Of a stretch of DNA of 48,678 nucleotides, positions 1 through 9,049 are shown in pieces (positions within the stretch are counted from its first letter, which is position 1; each line of letters starts with the position of its first letter). The stretch is taken from positions 1-48,678 of the forward strand of contig NZ_RHLK01000022.1 of assembly GCF_009757775.1 (NCBI RefSeq). Reading direction: 5' to 3'. This stretch comes from Paenibacillus lutrae (lineage in GTDB: Bacteria > Bacillota > Bacilli > Paenibacillales > NBRC-103111). The notes beneath the pieces are model-generated. The model saw only the letters and a program-made list of their open reading frames with translations, was not told the origin of the DNA and made no database searches. Both the position numbers and the translations under genes were made by a program.

Positions 1-3000
1 CGTCCTTCGGACAGATCACCATCGTTCCGCCGTTATACAGCGTGCGCGCGATGTCCCCGACGAAGACGTCGAAGGAGAAGCTCGCCAGCTGCAGCAGCCG
101 GACCGGGAACTGGTCCAGGCGGTACTCGCGGCGGTAAGCCGCTGCCGTATTGACGAGGCTGCGGTGCTCGATCATGACGCCTTTGGGGCGTCCCGTCGTT
201 CCCGACGTATAGATCACGTAGGCCAGATCTTCCATGCGCGCTGCGCTGTCATTATCGTCAGCTGCACTCACACCAGCTGCGCCGTACGCTGCATTGCCAC
301 CAGCATCCACACCAGCTGCGCTGTTCGCTGCATTCGCTCCAGCAGCATTCACGCCAGTTGCGCTGTACGCTGCACTCACGCCAGCTGCATACGCCCCGTC
401 TCCGCTGTACAATTCCTCGTCGTCCAGGCACAGCACGCTTTGCAGCGGCAGCGCCACTCCTTCCTCCAGCCAGGCGCGGGTGCGCTCCAGCAGATGGCTC
501 TGCGTCAGCAGCACGGATGCGCCGCTGTCTTCCAGCATGAACCAGATACGGTCCTGCGGATAATCCGGATCAATCGGCACGTACGCGCCTCCGGCTTTCC
601 ACACCCCGAGGACGCCGACCAGCAGCTCCACCGAACGATCGGCCAGGATGCCGACGATGCTTTCGCTGCCAATACCGCCCGCCCGCAGCACGGCTGCCAG
701 GCGACTGGCCCGTTCGTTCAGCTCGCCGTACGTCAACCGCGTATCTTCGTACACCACCGCCGTTTGCGCAGGCATAAGTACGGCCTGTTCTTCGAACAAC
801 CGGTAGAGCGGCTGTTCCGGCACCGTTTCGGTGTTCGAATCGTTAAACCCAGCCGTAATTTGTTCTTTCTCAGCCGCAGTGAGCAGTTCCAGCTTGTCCA
901 CACGGATGTTCGGATTCGCTGCAACCTGCTCAATTATTCTGGAGAAATGTCCGTAGATCTGGCGGATCCCCGCTTCGTCAAATGCAAGCTCATTGTAGCT
1001 GAAACGCAGCAGCATACGATCATCCGGGATAACCGTAATGTTAAAATCATAGTTCGTTTGCTCCGGCGCATGTACGCCTGAAATAGTCAGCGCTTCTTTG
1101 CCTCCGCCAACCAATTGTTCGATTCTCTGCTCTGCAGGATAATTCTCGAACACCATAATATGGTGGATCAGTTCCCGTTTCTGCTCGCTCAGAGCCTGAA
1201 TCTCATAGAGCGGATACGTGTCATAAGCTCCTGCAGCCAGCGCCTGGTCCTGGGTTCTTCTCATCACATCCGCAAAAGTATCCCCTGCCTGGCTTTGAAT
1301 ACGCACCGGAATCGTATTGATGAACAGTCCGATCATGCTTTCCACGCCTTGGATGTCCGCCGGACGACCCGATACGACGCAGCCGAATACGACATCCGGA
1401 GAGTTGTTGTAGGTTTGCAGCATAAGGCCCCAGGCCGTTTGAATCAGCGTATTGATAGTGACCTGATTTTGCCTTGCTGTCCGTTCGACCCGTTCACTCA
1501 GCTCCCGGCTCAGTTCAAAATCCAAATCAATGGATATGTAGCTGTCCGTTTTGTTCGCCGTCTTTTCTTGAGGCAGCCTCGTCTGCTGTTCGCAGCCGGC
1601 CAGATATTGACTCCAAAAGTCCGATGCCGCATCCAAGTCCTGCTTATCCAGCCACTGGATATACGAGGCAAACGGCGTGACGGGAGCAAGCTCAGGCTGC
1701 CGGTTTTCATGAAACGCGAAATAGCTGTCGAACACTTCCTGGATCATGAAGAACATACACCAGCCGTCCATCAGAATATGATGGTGACTCCATATAAAAT
1801 GGAACGTTTGGGCTCCGGTACGCAGAATCGACACCCGCATTAATGAATCTTGGGCAAGATGGAACCCTTTGGCCTTATCTAAGCTTGTAAACTCGGCAAT
1901 ATACTTCACCCGATCCGGCTCTGCCAGCCCGCTCACATCTTCGTAATAAAACTCGCAGCTTCGCTTGCGAAACACGACCTGAACCGGTTCATCCTTCCAG
2001 CCGCTTATAAAATTAGTCCGCAGCGCTTCGTGGCGATCCACCAGTAAGTCCAAGCTTTTGGAGAAAGCTCCGGCATCGAAACTTCCTTCCAGATCGAATG
2101 TGACCTGTTCGAAGTAAGCCCCCGATTGGGCGTCCATGAGGTTGTGGAACAGCATCCCCTTCTGCATCGGAGTGAGCGTATACACATTCTCCAGCTCGCC
2201 GGCTGAACCGGTTAGCTGCGTCAACTGCTCGAGTTCCTCCACGGTCAGCCCTTTGAGGAGGACATCGCTTGGTGTCAGCTCGGGCCGCTCTACGGCTATG
2301 CAGTGGGCAATCACTTCTCTTAGAGCCGACTGGAGAAGTCCGCCCAAACGTTCTACCGTTTCCCGCTTGAACTGGGTGGTTCCATACCGGATCGTCAGTT
2401 CAAGCACGCCTTTCGCAACCAATCCGTTAATATCCAGGACAAAATCCATGGCGGCGTTCTTGCTGACATCAGAACCGGTGGAGTATGAAGAAGGTGCCAG
2501 CCCGTTATTCTCGTAGTCCTGATCAAATTGCCCCAAATAGTTAAAGCTGATTTCAGGCTCTGCAGCAAAGCGATCGTTCTCTTGAGAGGAAGATAAATAT
2601 CTCAGAATGCCGTAACCGATTCCTTTCTTCGGTATACCGCGCAGCCCTTCCTTGACCCCTTTGATCTGCTGCGAGAAGGTATTGCTTGGGCCATTCTCCA
2701 GAACTACCGGGAATTGGCTCGTGAACCACCCTACCGTCCGTGTTATATCGACATCCGGTATAATATCTTCCCGCCCGTGTCCTTCCAAATTCACAAGCAC
2801 CCGTCCCAAACCGCTCCATTCCTGCACGGCCATACCCAGGGCGGTAAGCAGCAGATCGTTCATTTCCGTATTGTAGGCCCGGTGCGCCTGTTTCAATAGC
2901 TGCTTCGTTTCCTCCGCCGTCCATCTTACCGTCACAACATCGCTGTCTTGAAGAAGCGCTCGGTCCCCTTCGTAATCCTTAGGCAGCAGGCTTTGCTCGC

Positions 3001-6000
3001 CCTGCTCGATCTGACGCCAGTAAGCCCGTTCGCTGTCCATAGCTGAACTGTCCGCATAGCGGGATAACTGCTCGGCCCAAATCCGGAACGAGTCCGTTTT
3101 GTGGGGAAAACGGATTTCTTGTCCGCTGAGGGCCTGTTCGTAGCCGGAGGCAAGATCCTCGAAAAGAATACGCCAGGACACACCGTCAACGACCAGATGA
3201 TGAATGGCGATCAGCAGATGATCTCCATCCGTGCAGCGGAACAGACCCAGTTTCACCAAAGGCCCGCTGGCGAGGTCAATGCTTCCCTGAATTTCACTTG
3301 CCTTCGCTTCGATGGCCGCGCCGCAGTCTTCTGTTCCCCGGAAGTCCACGACTTCCAGTGTGTACAGCTCTCCTTCGCCGGCACTGCGATTCCAGGCTGC
3401 AATCCCGCCATCTGCAGCTGGGCGGTATACGGTACGCAGCGCATCATGATGCTCTACGATCTTCGTCATCGCTTGGCGCAGCGCCTCTTCATCGAAGCCC
3501 TGCTTGCGGACCTGCATGAACGCTTGGTTGCTGTGGTGCAGATCCGCCGGATTCTGTTCGAAGAACCACCGCTGAATCGGCGTGAGTGTCACGCCGCCCG
3601 TCACTTCTTCCTGGCTCGCCGTTCTGCCGGCTGTCTGAAGATGCGGACTGAGCGCCGCTATCGTCGGATGATGGAACAAATCCTTCATCACCAGCTTATA
3701 GCCGGTCTGAAGAAGCCTTGAAGAAACCTGCAGCGCTTTAATCGAGTCTCCTCCCAGGGAGAAGAAATTATCGAGTATGCCGACTCTGTCAACACCGAGA
3801 ACAGATTGCCATACGGAGGCCAGCGTCTGCTCTGCCGGTGTACGTGGAGCCGCATATTTCACTCCCGCTTGTATGCTTCCTTCCGGTTCGGGCAGCGCTT
3901 TACGGTCGACCTTCCCGTTGGGCGTAAGAGGCAGCTGCTCCAGGCGCATTAGACGCGACGGCACCATATGCGGCGGCAGCGTCTGCTCCAGATAAGCCTG
4001 AAGTTCTTCCAGGCTCAGGCCTGAAGACGCCGCCGCATAACCGCACAAATATTTTTGCCCGCGTTCATCGGTCCGGTCGGTCACGACGGCTTGGCGAACA
4101 CCGGCGTAGCGCAGCATTGCCGACTCAATCTCGCCCAGCTCAATCCGGTACCCCCGGATTTTCACTTGATAGTCGATCCGGCCGATGAAATCGACGCTGC
4201 CGTCTTCCATCCAGCGCGCCAGATCGCCCGTACGGTACAGCCGTTCACCGGGAACGAACGGATTGTCCGCGAACTTCTCTTCATTCAGTTCGGGACGGTT
4301 TAAGTACCCCCGGGCCACTCCGGGGCCCCCGACACATAACTCGCCGAGCACGCCAACCGGAACCGGATTCATACGGGAATCCACTATATAGAAACGGGCG
4401 TTCAGCCAAGCCTTGCCGATCGGCACATTCCCGGCCTCCGGCAGCTTAGCCAGCGGCTCGTCATAGAAACTCGAATCGATGGCCGCTTCCGTCACGCCAT
4501 AGCTGTTAATGATTCTGAACTGCGAGCCAAAGCGCTCCTGCAGCAGCCGGTAATCCGCCACGCTGCAGCTGTCGGAGCTCGTGATGAGCAGCTTCATGGA
4601 ACTCATATCCAGACCCTGCTCCGCCGCATGCTCCATGAACGGCACGATCAGCGCCGGAGTAGATTCGAAGACATTGATTCCGCAGTCGCGAATCCAGCCG
4701 TACAACCGGGAAGGATCGATTCGGTCGTCTTTGGGACATATCACCATCGTTCCGCCGTTATACAGCGTTCTTGCGATATCACCGACGAATACGTCAAAAG
4801 AAAAGCTCGCCAGCTGAAGCAGCCTTACCGGGAATTGATCCAGCCGGTATTCCCGCCGGTAAGCCGCTGCCGTATTCATCAGGCTGCGATGCTCGATCAT
4901 AACGCCTTTGGGACGTCCTGTCGTTCCCGATGTATAGATCACGTAAGCAAGATCATGCGGCTTGCTCTCTACTATCTCGCTTGCCTCTGTCGCTCCTTCA
5001 ACAGAAGCTCCCGCTTCCGGCTCCATGTACGACTTCTCGTCATCGAGACAAAGTACACATTGCAGCGGCAGCCCGTCTTCCAGCCACTCTTTGGTGCGCT
5101 CCTTGAGATGGTTTTGCGTCAGAAGCACCGACGCTGAGCTGTCCTCCAGCATGAAGCGGATGCGATCCGCCGGATAATCCGGGTCAAGAGGCACATAGGC
5201 TCCTCCCGATTTCCATACCGCCAAGACGCCGACGAGCAAGTCCACAGACCGGTCAGCCAGAATTCCCACCAGCCGTCCGGGCTGCACGCCTTGAACCCGC
5301 AAGGTGCGCGCCAGACGATCAGCCCGATCATTAAGCTCCCGGTACGACAACTGATTGTTTTCGTATCTTACCGCGACTGTTTCAGGTGAACGCACTGCCT
5401 GCTCCTCGAAAAACCTGTGGAATGTCGTTTCCAGCGGGATACCCGGAAGCTCTGGATTGAATTCAGTCAGAATCCTGCTTTTCTCTTCTTCACTGAGCAT
5501 AGACAACTCGCTCACTGTCTTGTGAGGATCCTGCATAATCTGTTCAATAATCGCAACCAGTTGTCCGGCAATCCGTAAAATTTCATTCTCTTCAAATAGT
5601 TGGACACGGTAATCGATGTTCAGATCAATACGCCCGTCATCGATCAGGTCCACAACGTGTATAGCAAAATCCCCCACTTCATGACCGCAAAAAGAACTGT
5701 TTTGCAGAACGCTGAGGTTATCGTAATGGGACCAGGTTAGCGGCAAATATTCAATATCTACACGGAATAACTCCTGGATATCCTGCTGCTTGTTTTGTTT
5801 TCTTAAGTCCTGGATGAGCTGATTGTACGGATATTTCTGATGACGCAAGTTAGACTTCTGTTCTTTGGATACATGCTGAAGAAAAGAGGCGGCGCTTTGA
5901 TCCGGATCAAGCTGCATGCGCGTCGCTACCGTGCTCACAAACATACCAAGTGTATCTTTTTCTTGCTTGGACGTCCGGTTTGCATAAATCGTCCCTACCG

Positions 6001-6811
6001 TAAGGTCTTGATTGCCGGTTACTTTATGAAGAAGAATGTACAGAGACGCTAGAAACAACGTAAACAGACTCACCCTATACTGTTCACTAAAATCCCTCAG
6101 CTGCTCGTACTGTTTGCCCGCAATGGGAACGTTCGCTCTCTTGGCCTCCGTGCTTATTGCGTAAGGGGTATTCGGCTTCAAAGCCGTAATTTCCGTGAAG
6201 GATTCGAACTTTTCGAGCCAGTAAGCCTTGTCTTTCTGATAACGTTCTGATCTCTCGTATTCCTGCTCCGCATAGATATAATCCAAATAAGTGCTTGCCG
6301 CTTTATGATCCGGCTGGGCTTCATTCATCAAATCCATGTAGTTCTGCATAATGGCATTGACGATCAGATGCGAGGCTACACCGTCCGCAATAATATGATT
6401 GATTTTCAAATGAAACCAAAATTCTTCGTTGTTGATGTTAAACAAACAGAAATGATACATTTTCTCATCGAAAATGCTGATCGGGATCTTATTCACACGC
6501 TCCAGCCATTCCTTAGCTTCCTGAGCGCTCCCCATTTCGAGATACTCGCATTCCGGCTTAATGTTCGATTCCTCTTCAAACCATTGTGCCGGCTGATCGG
6601 CACCGGATGAAACTATCCGGATACGGAAAGCATCGTGTTCTTGTACGACTTTATAAATGGACCGCAGCAAAACATCGGTATGAACGTGCCCCCGTATGAA
6701 CATCGTTCCCGCAATGGCACCAACGTTCGTATTCGGGTACATCATTTCCATATTCCATATTCTTCGCTGTGCCTGAGTTAAAGGAAATCTTTGGTTCGTT
6801 TTCTCGCTCAC
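1..6811 (-). CDS. Non-ribosomal peptide synthetase, first subunit (C-A-T-E-C-A, cut by window edge)
   Basis: About 2270 residues are visible; the C-terminus lies beyond base 1. Domains in order: condensation (residues ~10-435, second-His motif NHIIADG), adenylation 1 (~457-970, YVIYTSGTTGRPKG, NSYGVTE, NGKVDRKALP), carrier (LGGDSIKA, ~1014), epimerization (~1070-1510, HHLVVDG and FNYLGQFD), condensation (~1545-1985, HHILMDG), adenylation 2 (~1997 onward, ending just after FDVFVGD). Read against GrsA, the A1 pocket is D-V-G-E-I-S-S-I-D plus the usual Lys, of the Orn/Dab type; the visible A2 residues (D, V, G) match. An N-terminal C domain with no preceding module suggests lipo-initiation, and E predicts a D-residue at position 1. 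The start is GTG at 6811, with GGGAG about 10 nt upstream; the overlapping ATG is followed at once by TGA. A Dab aminotransferase lies 241 bp upstream. The exact product is inferred. Confidence 0.95.
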   Translation of the reverse strand, partial: MSEKTNQRFPLTQAQRRIWNMEMMYPNTNVGAIAGTMFIRGHVHTDVLLRSIYKVVQEHDAFRIRIVSSGADQPAQWFEEESNIKPECEYLEMGSAQEAKEWLERVNKIPISIFDEKMYHFCLFNINNEEFWFHLKINHIIADGVASHLIVNAIMQNYMDLMNEAQPDHKAASTYLDYIYAEQEYERSERYQKDKAYWLEKFESFTEITALKPNTPYAISTEAKRANVPIAGKQYEQLRDFSEQYRVSLFTLFLASLYILLHKVTGNQDLTVGTIYANRTSKQEKDTLGMFVSTVATRMQLDPDQSAASFLQHVSKEQKSNLRHQKYPYNQLIQDLRKQNKQQDIQELFRVDIEYLPLTWSHYDNLSVLQNSSFCGHEVGDFAIHVVDLIDDGRIDLNIDYRVQLFEENEILRIAGQLVAIIEQIMQDPHKTVSELSMLSEEEKSRILTEFNPELPGIPLETTFHRFFEEQAVRSPETVAVRYENNQLSYRELNDRADRLARTLRVQGVQPGRLVGILADRSVDLLVGVLAVWKSGGAYVPLDPDYPADRIRFMLEDSSASVLLTQNHLKERTKEWLEDGLPLQCVLCLDDEKSYMEPEAGASVEGATEASEIVESKPHDLAYVIYTSGTTGRPKGVMIEHRSLMNTAAAYRREYRLDQFPVRLLQLASFSFDVFVGDIARTLYNGGTMVICPKDDRIDPSRLYGWIRDCGINVFESTPALIVPFMEHAAEQGLDMSSMKLLITSSDSCSVADYRLLQERFGSQFRIINSYGVTEAAIDSSFYDEPLAKLPEAGNVPIGKAWLNARFYIVDSRMNPVPVGVLGELCVGGPGVARGYLNRPELNEEKFADNPFVPGERLYRTGDLARWMEDGSVDFIGRIDYQVKIRGYRIELGEIESAMLRYAGVRQAVVTDRTDERGQKYLCGYAAASSGLSLEELQAYLEQTLPPHMVPSRLMRLEQLPLTPNGKVDRKALPEPEGSIQAGVKYAAPRTPAEQTLASVWQSVLGVDRVGILDNFFSLGGDSIKALQVSSRLLQTGYKLVMKDLFHHPTIAALSPHLQTAGRTASQEEVTGGVTLTPIQRWFFEQNPADLHHSNQAFMQVRKQGFDEEALRQAMTKIVEHHDALRTVYRPAADGGIAAWNRSAGEGELYTLEVVDFRGTEDCGAAIEAKASEIQGSIDLASGPLVKLGLFRCTDGDHLLIAIHHLVVDGVSWRILFEDLASGYEQALSGQEIRFPHKTDSFRIWAEQLSRYADSSAMDSERAYWRQIEQGEQSLLPKDYEGDRALLQDSDVVTVRWTAEETKQLLKQAHRAYNTEMNDLLLTALGMAVQEWSGLGRVLVNLEGHGREDIIPDVDITRTVGWFTSQFPVVLENGPSNTFSQQIKGVKEGLRGIPKKGIGYGILRYLSSSQENDRFAAEPEISFNYLGQFDQDYENNGLAPSSYSTGSDVSKNAAMDFVLDINGLVAKGVLELTIRYGTTQFKRETVERLGGLLQSALREVIAHCIAVERPELTPSDVLLKGLTVEELEQLTQLTGSAGELENVYTLTPMQKGMLFHNLMDAQSGAYFEQVTFDLEGSFDAGAFSKSLDLLVDRHEALRTNFISGWKDEPVQVVFRKRSCEFYYEDVSGLAEPDRVKYIAEFTSLDKAKGFHLAQDSLMRVSILRTGAQTFHFIWSHHHILMDGWCMFFMIQEVFDSYFAFHENRQPELAPVTPFASYIQWLDKQDLDAASDFWSQYLAGCEQQTRLPQEKTANKTDSYISIDLDFELSRELSERVERTARQNQVTINTLIQTAWGLMLQTYNNSPDVVFGCVVSGRPADIQGVESMIGLFINTIPVRIQSQAGDTFADVMRRTQDQALAAGAYDTYPLYEIQALSEQKRELIHHIMVFENYPAEQRIEQLVGGGKEALTISGVHAPEQTNYDFNITVIPDDRMLLRFSYNELAFDEAGIRQIYGHFSRIIEQVAANPNIRVDKLELLTAAEKEQITAGFNDSNTETVPEQPLYRLFEEQAVLMPAQTAVVYEDTRLTYGELNERASRLAAVLRAGGIGSESIVGILADRSVELLVGVLGVWKAGGAYVPIDPDYPQDRIWFMLEDSGASVLLTQSHLLERTRAWLEEGVALPLQSVLCLDDEELYSGDGAYAAGVSAAYSATGVNAAGANAANSAAGVDAGGNAAYGAAGVSAADDNDSAARMEDLAYVIYTSGTTGRPKGVMIEHRSLVNTAAAYRREYRLDQFPVRLLQLASFSFDVFVGDIARTLYNGGTMVICPKD
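237..402. repeat. Degenerate Ala/Gly tandem repeat inside adenylation domain 2
   Basis: Read on the NRPS (minus) strand, this stretch encodes imperfect copies of a unit like AYSAAGVSA, spaced by AGANA or GGNA. The period is about 39-42 nt, with one shorter 27-nt step. It lies between the domain's early core motifs and the YVIYTSGTTGRPKG loop. The same position in adenylation domain 1 (about 4946-5045) holds a shorter, non-repeated acidic linker. The reading frame stays open, so the repeat is translated. Confidence 0.85.
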
Positions 6812-6967
6812 ATCGACACTCTCCCGGCATAGAGATTGGTAAATTAAGCACACAGCCTGAATAGCGGGATAATAAAAAATGGCACTCGTTTCTCGAACTC
6901 CCGTTATACGAAGCCGTTCCATCTATCAACATTTATGAGATAGAGAAGCGCACATCGACGAACATCC

Positions 6968-6993
6968 GGAAATCCATCCATGGACGGATTTCC
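6968..6993. promoter_or_regulatory. 26-bp near-perfect palindrome between the Dab aminotransferase and NRPS genes
   Basis: GGAAATCC and GGATTTCC flank TCCATGGA; only one symmetric pair of bases breaks the symmetry. No T-run follows on either strand, so it is not a standard terminator. It could be an operator or an mRNA processing hairpin. Confidence 0.5.
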
Positions 6994-7052
6994 TTCAACT
7001 TCGCCCGCCTCTCTGATTTGTAAGGTTTAGTCGGTGTATCGGTTAAAAAAGA

Positions 7053-8336
7053 TTAGACCAGTTCCGGCTGAAGTACACCTGCCGGCGCACAGCATTCCGT
7101 CACAGCCTGTTTGAGAATAGCGCAGCCTTGCGCCAGTTCCTCCATCGGAATCGTCAGAGCCGGCATTAACTTAACGACCGCATCACGGCGTCCAGCCCGT
7201 TCCACGATAAGCCCAAGCTCATAGCAGCGCGAGGCAATCGTTTTGGATAGATGCTCATCTTCACAGGCGGATACATCGATCCCCCAGATGAGTCCTATAC
7301 CGCGAATTGTAAGACGCGGATCAATCGGCAGAATCTGCTCCCGCAGAAATTGTTCCACAAACTGCGCTTTATGCGCCGCAGCTAACTCCAGCCCCGTCTG
7401 CTCGCGGAATTCGAGAGCTGCCGTCGCCCCGACGAATGCAAGCTGGTTGCCACGGAAGGTGCCATTGTGCTCTGCAGGCTCCCAGATGTCTAGCTGCGGT
7501 TTCAGCAGCAGCAAGGACATCGGCAGACCATAACCGCTGATCGATTTGGAGAGCACGACAAGATCAGGAACAATGCCCGCCCGTTCGAATGAGAAGAACG
7601 CGCCTGCCCGTCCGCACCCGACTTGGATTTCGTCGCAAATAAGTAAAATATCATGACGATCACACAGCTCGCGGAGCTGACGGAGCCACTCGGCAGAAGC
7701 CACATTGAGGCCTCCCTCCGCCTGTATCGTCTCGAGAATGATCGCAGCCGGTTTGGCGATACCGGCATGATCATCCGTAAGAATCGCCTCCATATACCCG
7801 ATGGTATCCAAGCCGTCGATAAATCCGGCGGGATACGGCATGAACGTAACGTCATGCAGCGGAACGCCTCCCGCTTCCCGGTGATACAAGCTGCTGGTAG
7901 CTGCCAGACTGCCGAGCGACATGCCGTGGAACGCACCGATAAAGGCAAATATCCCTGTCCGGCCTTTGACTTTTCGGGCCAGCTTCAAAGCCGCTTCAAC
8001 CGCATTGGTGCCCGTCGGTCCGCAGAATTGTACCTTATACTCCAGACCCCGGGGCTTCAAAATCTTGTCCGACAACGTCTGGAGAAACGTATCCTTGGCT
8101 AAGGTATACATATCTAAAGCGTGGCTGAGCTGATCGGATTCGAGATAATCAATGAGCCGCCGTTTAATAAACTCGTTGTTATGTCCGTAATTCAGCGCCC
8201 CGGCACCTGCAAAAAAATCTAGATATGCCTTACCGGACTGGGCATACATAACTGATCCTTTCGCTCTTACGAAAACATCCGGGAACGACCGGCAATAAGA
8301 CCTTACATTGGATTCCAAAGCTTCAAAAGTATTCAT
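7053..8336 (-). CDS. Diaminobutyrate--2-oxoglutarate aminotransferase (EctB family, PLP-dependent)
   Basis: The 427-residue product is a class III aminotransferase that should make L-2,4-diaminobutyrate from aspartate semialdehyde with glutamate as amino donor. Visible family features are the cofactor-binding CGPTGTNAVEAALK stretch, the PLP aspartate in LLICDEIQVGCGR, and the Schiff-base lysine in LSKSISGYGLPM. Length fits EctB and the Dab transaminases of polymyxin-type clusters. I chose the ATG at 8336 (MNTFEALE) because GAGGAGGG lies about 10 nt upstream; a longer reading to 8384 has no such site. No ectA or ectC gene is present, so ectoine synthesis is unlikely. The NRPS that follows on the same strand has a Dab/Orn-type pocket, which makes precursor supply the likely job. 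Confidence 0.93.
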   Translation of the reverse strand: MNTFEALESNVRSYCRSFPDVFVRAKGSVMYAQSGKAYLDFFAGAGALNYGHNNEFIKRRLIDYLESDQLSHALDMYTLAKDTFLQTLSDKILKPRGLEYKVQFCGPTGTNAVEAALKLARKVKGRTGIFAFIGAFHGMSLGSLAATSSLYHREAGGVPLHDVTFMPYPAGFIDGLDTIGYMEAILTDDHAGIAKPAAIILETIQAEGGLNVASAEWLRQLRELCDRHDILLICDEIQVGCGRAGAFFSFERAGIVPDLVVLSKSISGYGLPMSLLLLKPQLDIWEPAEHNGTFRGNQLAFVGATAALEFREQTGLELAAAHKAQFVEQFLREQILPIDPRLTIRGIGLIWGIDVSACEDEHLSKTIASRCYELGLIVERAGRRDAVVKLMPALTIPMEELAQGCAILKQAVTECCAPAGVLQPELV

Positions 8337-8525
8337 TAACTTATCCCTCCTCAATTTATTAAATCCCATTAACCTTATAGGCAATATAGGAATTACATCC
8401 GTAATATGGCGACGTTACCTCTCCCTTCTTATGAGCTCGACCCCTCTCCGCATATAAAAAATACACGATGGCCACAAGAGAGCTCATCTTCATTGGGTCT
8501 TTTCTCCCCGCGAGAGTAATTTATT

Positions 8526-8549
8526 GGAATGTATGTTCCTGTACATTCC
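8526..8549. promoter_or_regulatory. Inverted repeat, candidate operator upstream of the Dab/NRPS genes
   Basis: GGAATGTA, eight bases, TACATTCC form a perfect 8-bp inverted repeat 190 bp before the aminotransferase start. On the minus strand a weak TTGTGA (-35) and TACATT (-10) with an 18-bp spacer overlap it. The regulator is unknown. Confidence 0.45.
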
Positions 8550-8982
8550 TTTCACAAACTTACAGAATTCCCCAACAATTACTAATTATATATAAAAGAC
8601 AGATAGAACAATATGGTAGTTATGAACTATTTTGTGTTGTATAATTAATAATTGGTCAATAAATAGCCGTTTTTGAGAGAATATCAAACCTGCCAACCGA
8701 ATAAACAGTCTTAGATTCACGAAAAGCAGGGACCAAGCTTGGTTTGATATAGGTATATGGACTCATTCCGGGCAGGCATCTTCATCATAATTTAATATAG
8801 AATGGGGCCGATTTTAATCGTTTGGAAGCCTTAAGTGCTTAGAAGATCTTCTTGATAAGAGGTGAATCCGGGAAATTTAACGGAATCCCTCCTTGTATTA
8901 ATGGGATTATTATCCCCTTTTATCAGGTAGCAAAAAAATTATTTCCACCCTTAATTATGAACGGGAGAGCTCCTATTTCGAG
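8550..8982. other. AT-rich non-coding stretch upstream of the NRPS locus
   Basis: I see no credible gene. The sequence is AT-rich, with a small GGGAT/ATCCC hairpin near 8903 followed by CTTTT on the plus strand. No T-box or other riboswitch core was recognised. Confidence 0.5.
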
Positions 8983-9018
8983 AAAAAAAAGAACCCTGCA
9001 TAAAAAACATAGGGTTCT
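8983..9018 (-). terminator. Intrinsic terminator of the UvrC-like gene
   Basis: AGAACCCT and AGGGTTCT form an 8-bp stem (8990-9018), followed on the minus strand by a run of seven or more T. Confidence 0.85.
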
Positions 9019-9049
9019 AAGGATATAAGACTGATTGTGTGCCTAACCT

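Noticed and set aside
164-1843. Long plus-strand open frames (305 and 242 codons) opposite the NRPS
   Set aside because: They lie antisense to clear NRPS domains, lack ribosome binding sites and have low-complexity Ser/His/Arg-rich products typical of shadow frames.
8860-8930. Possible T-box or attenuator leader
   Set aside because: A short GGGAT/ATCCC hairpin is present, but no conserved T-box sequence and no downstream plus-strand gene.
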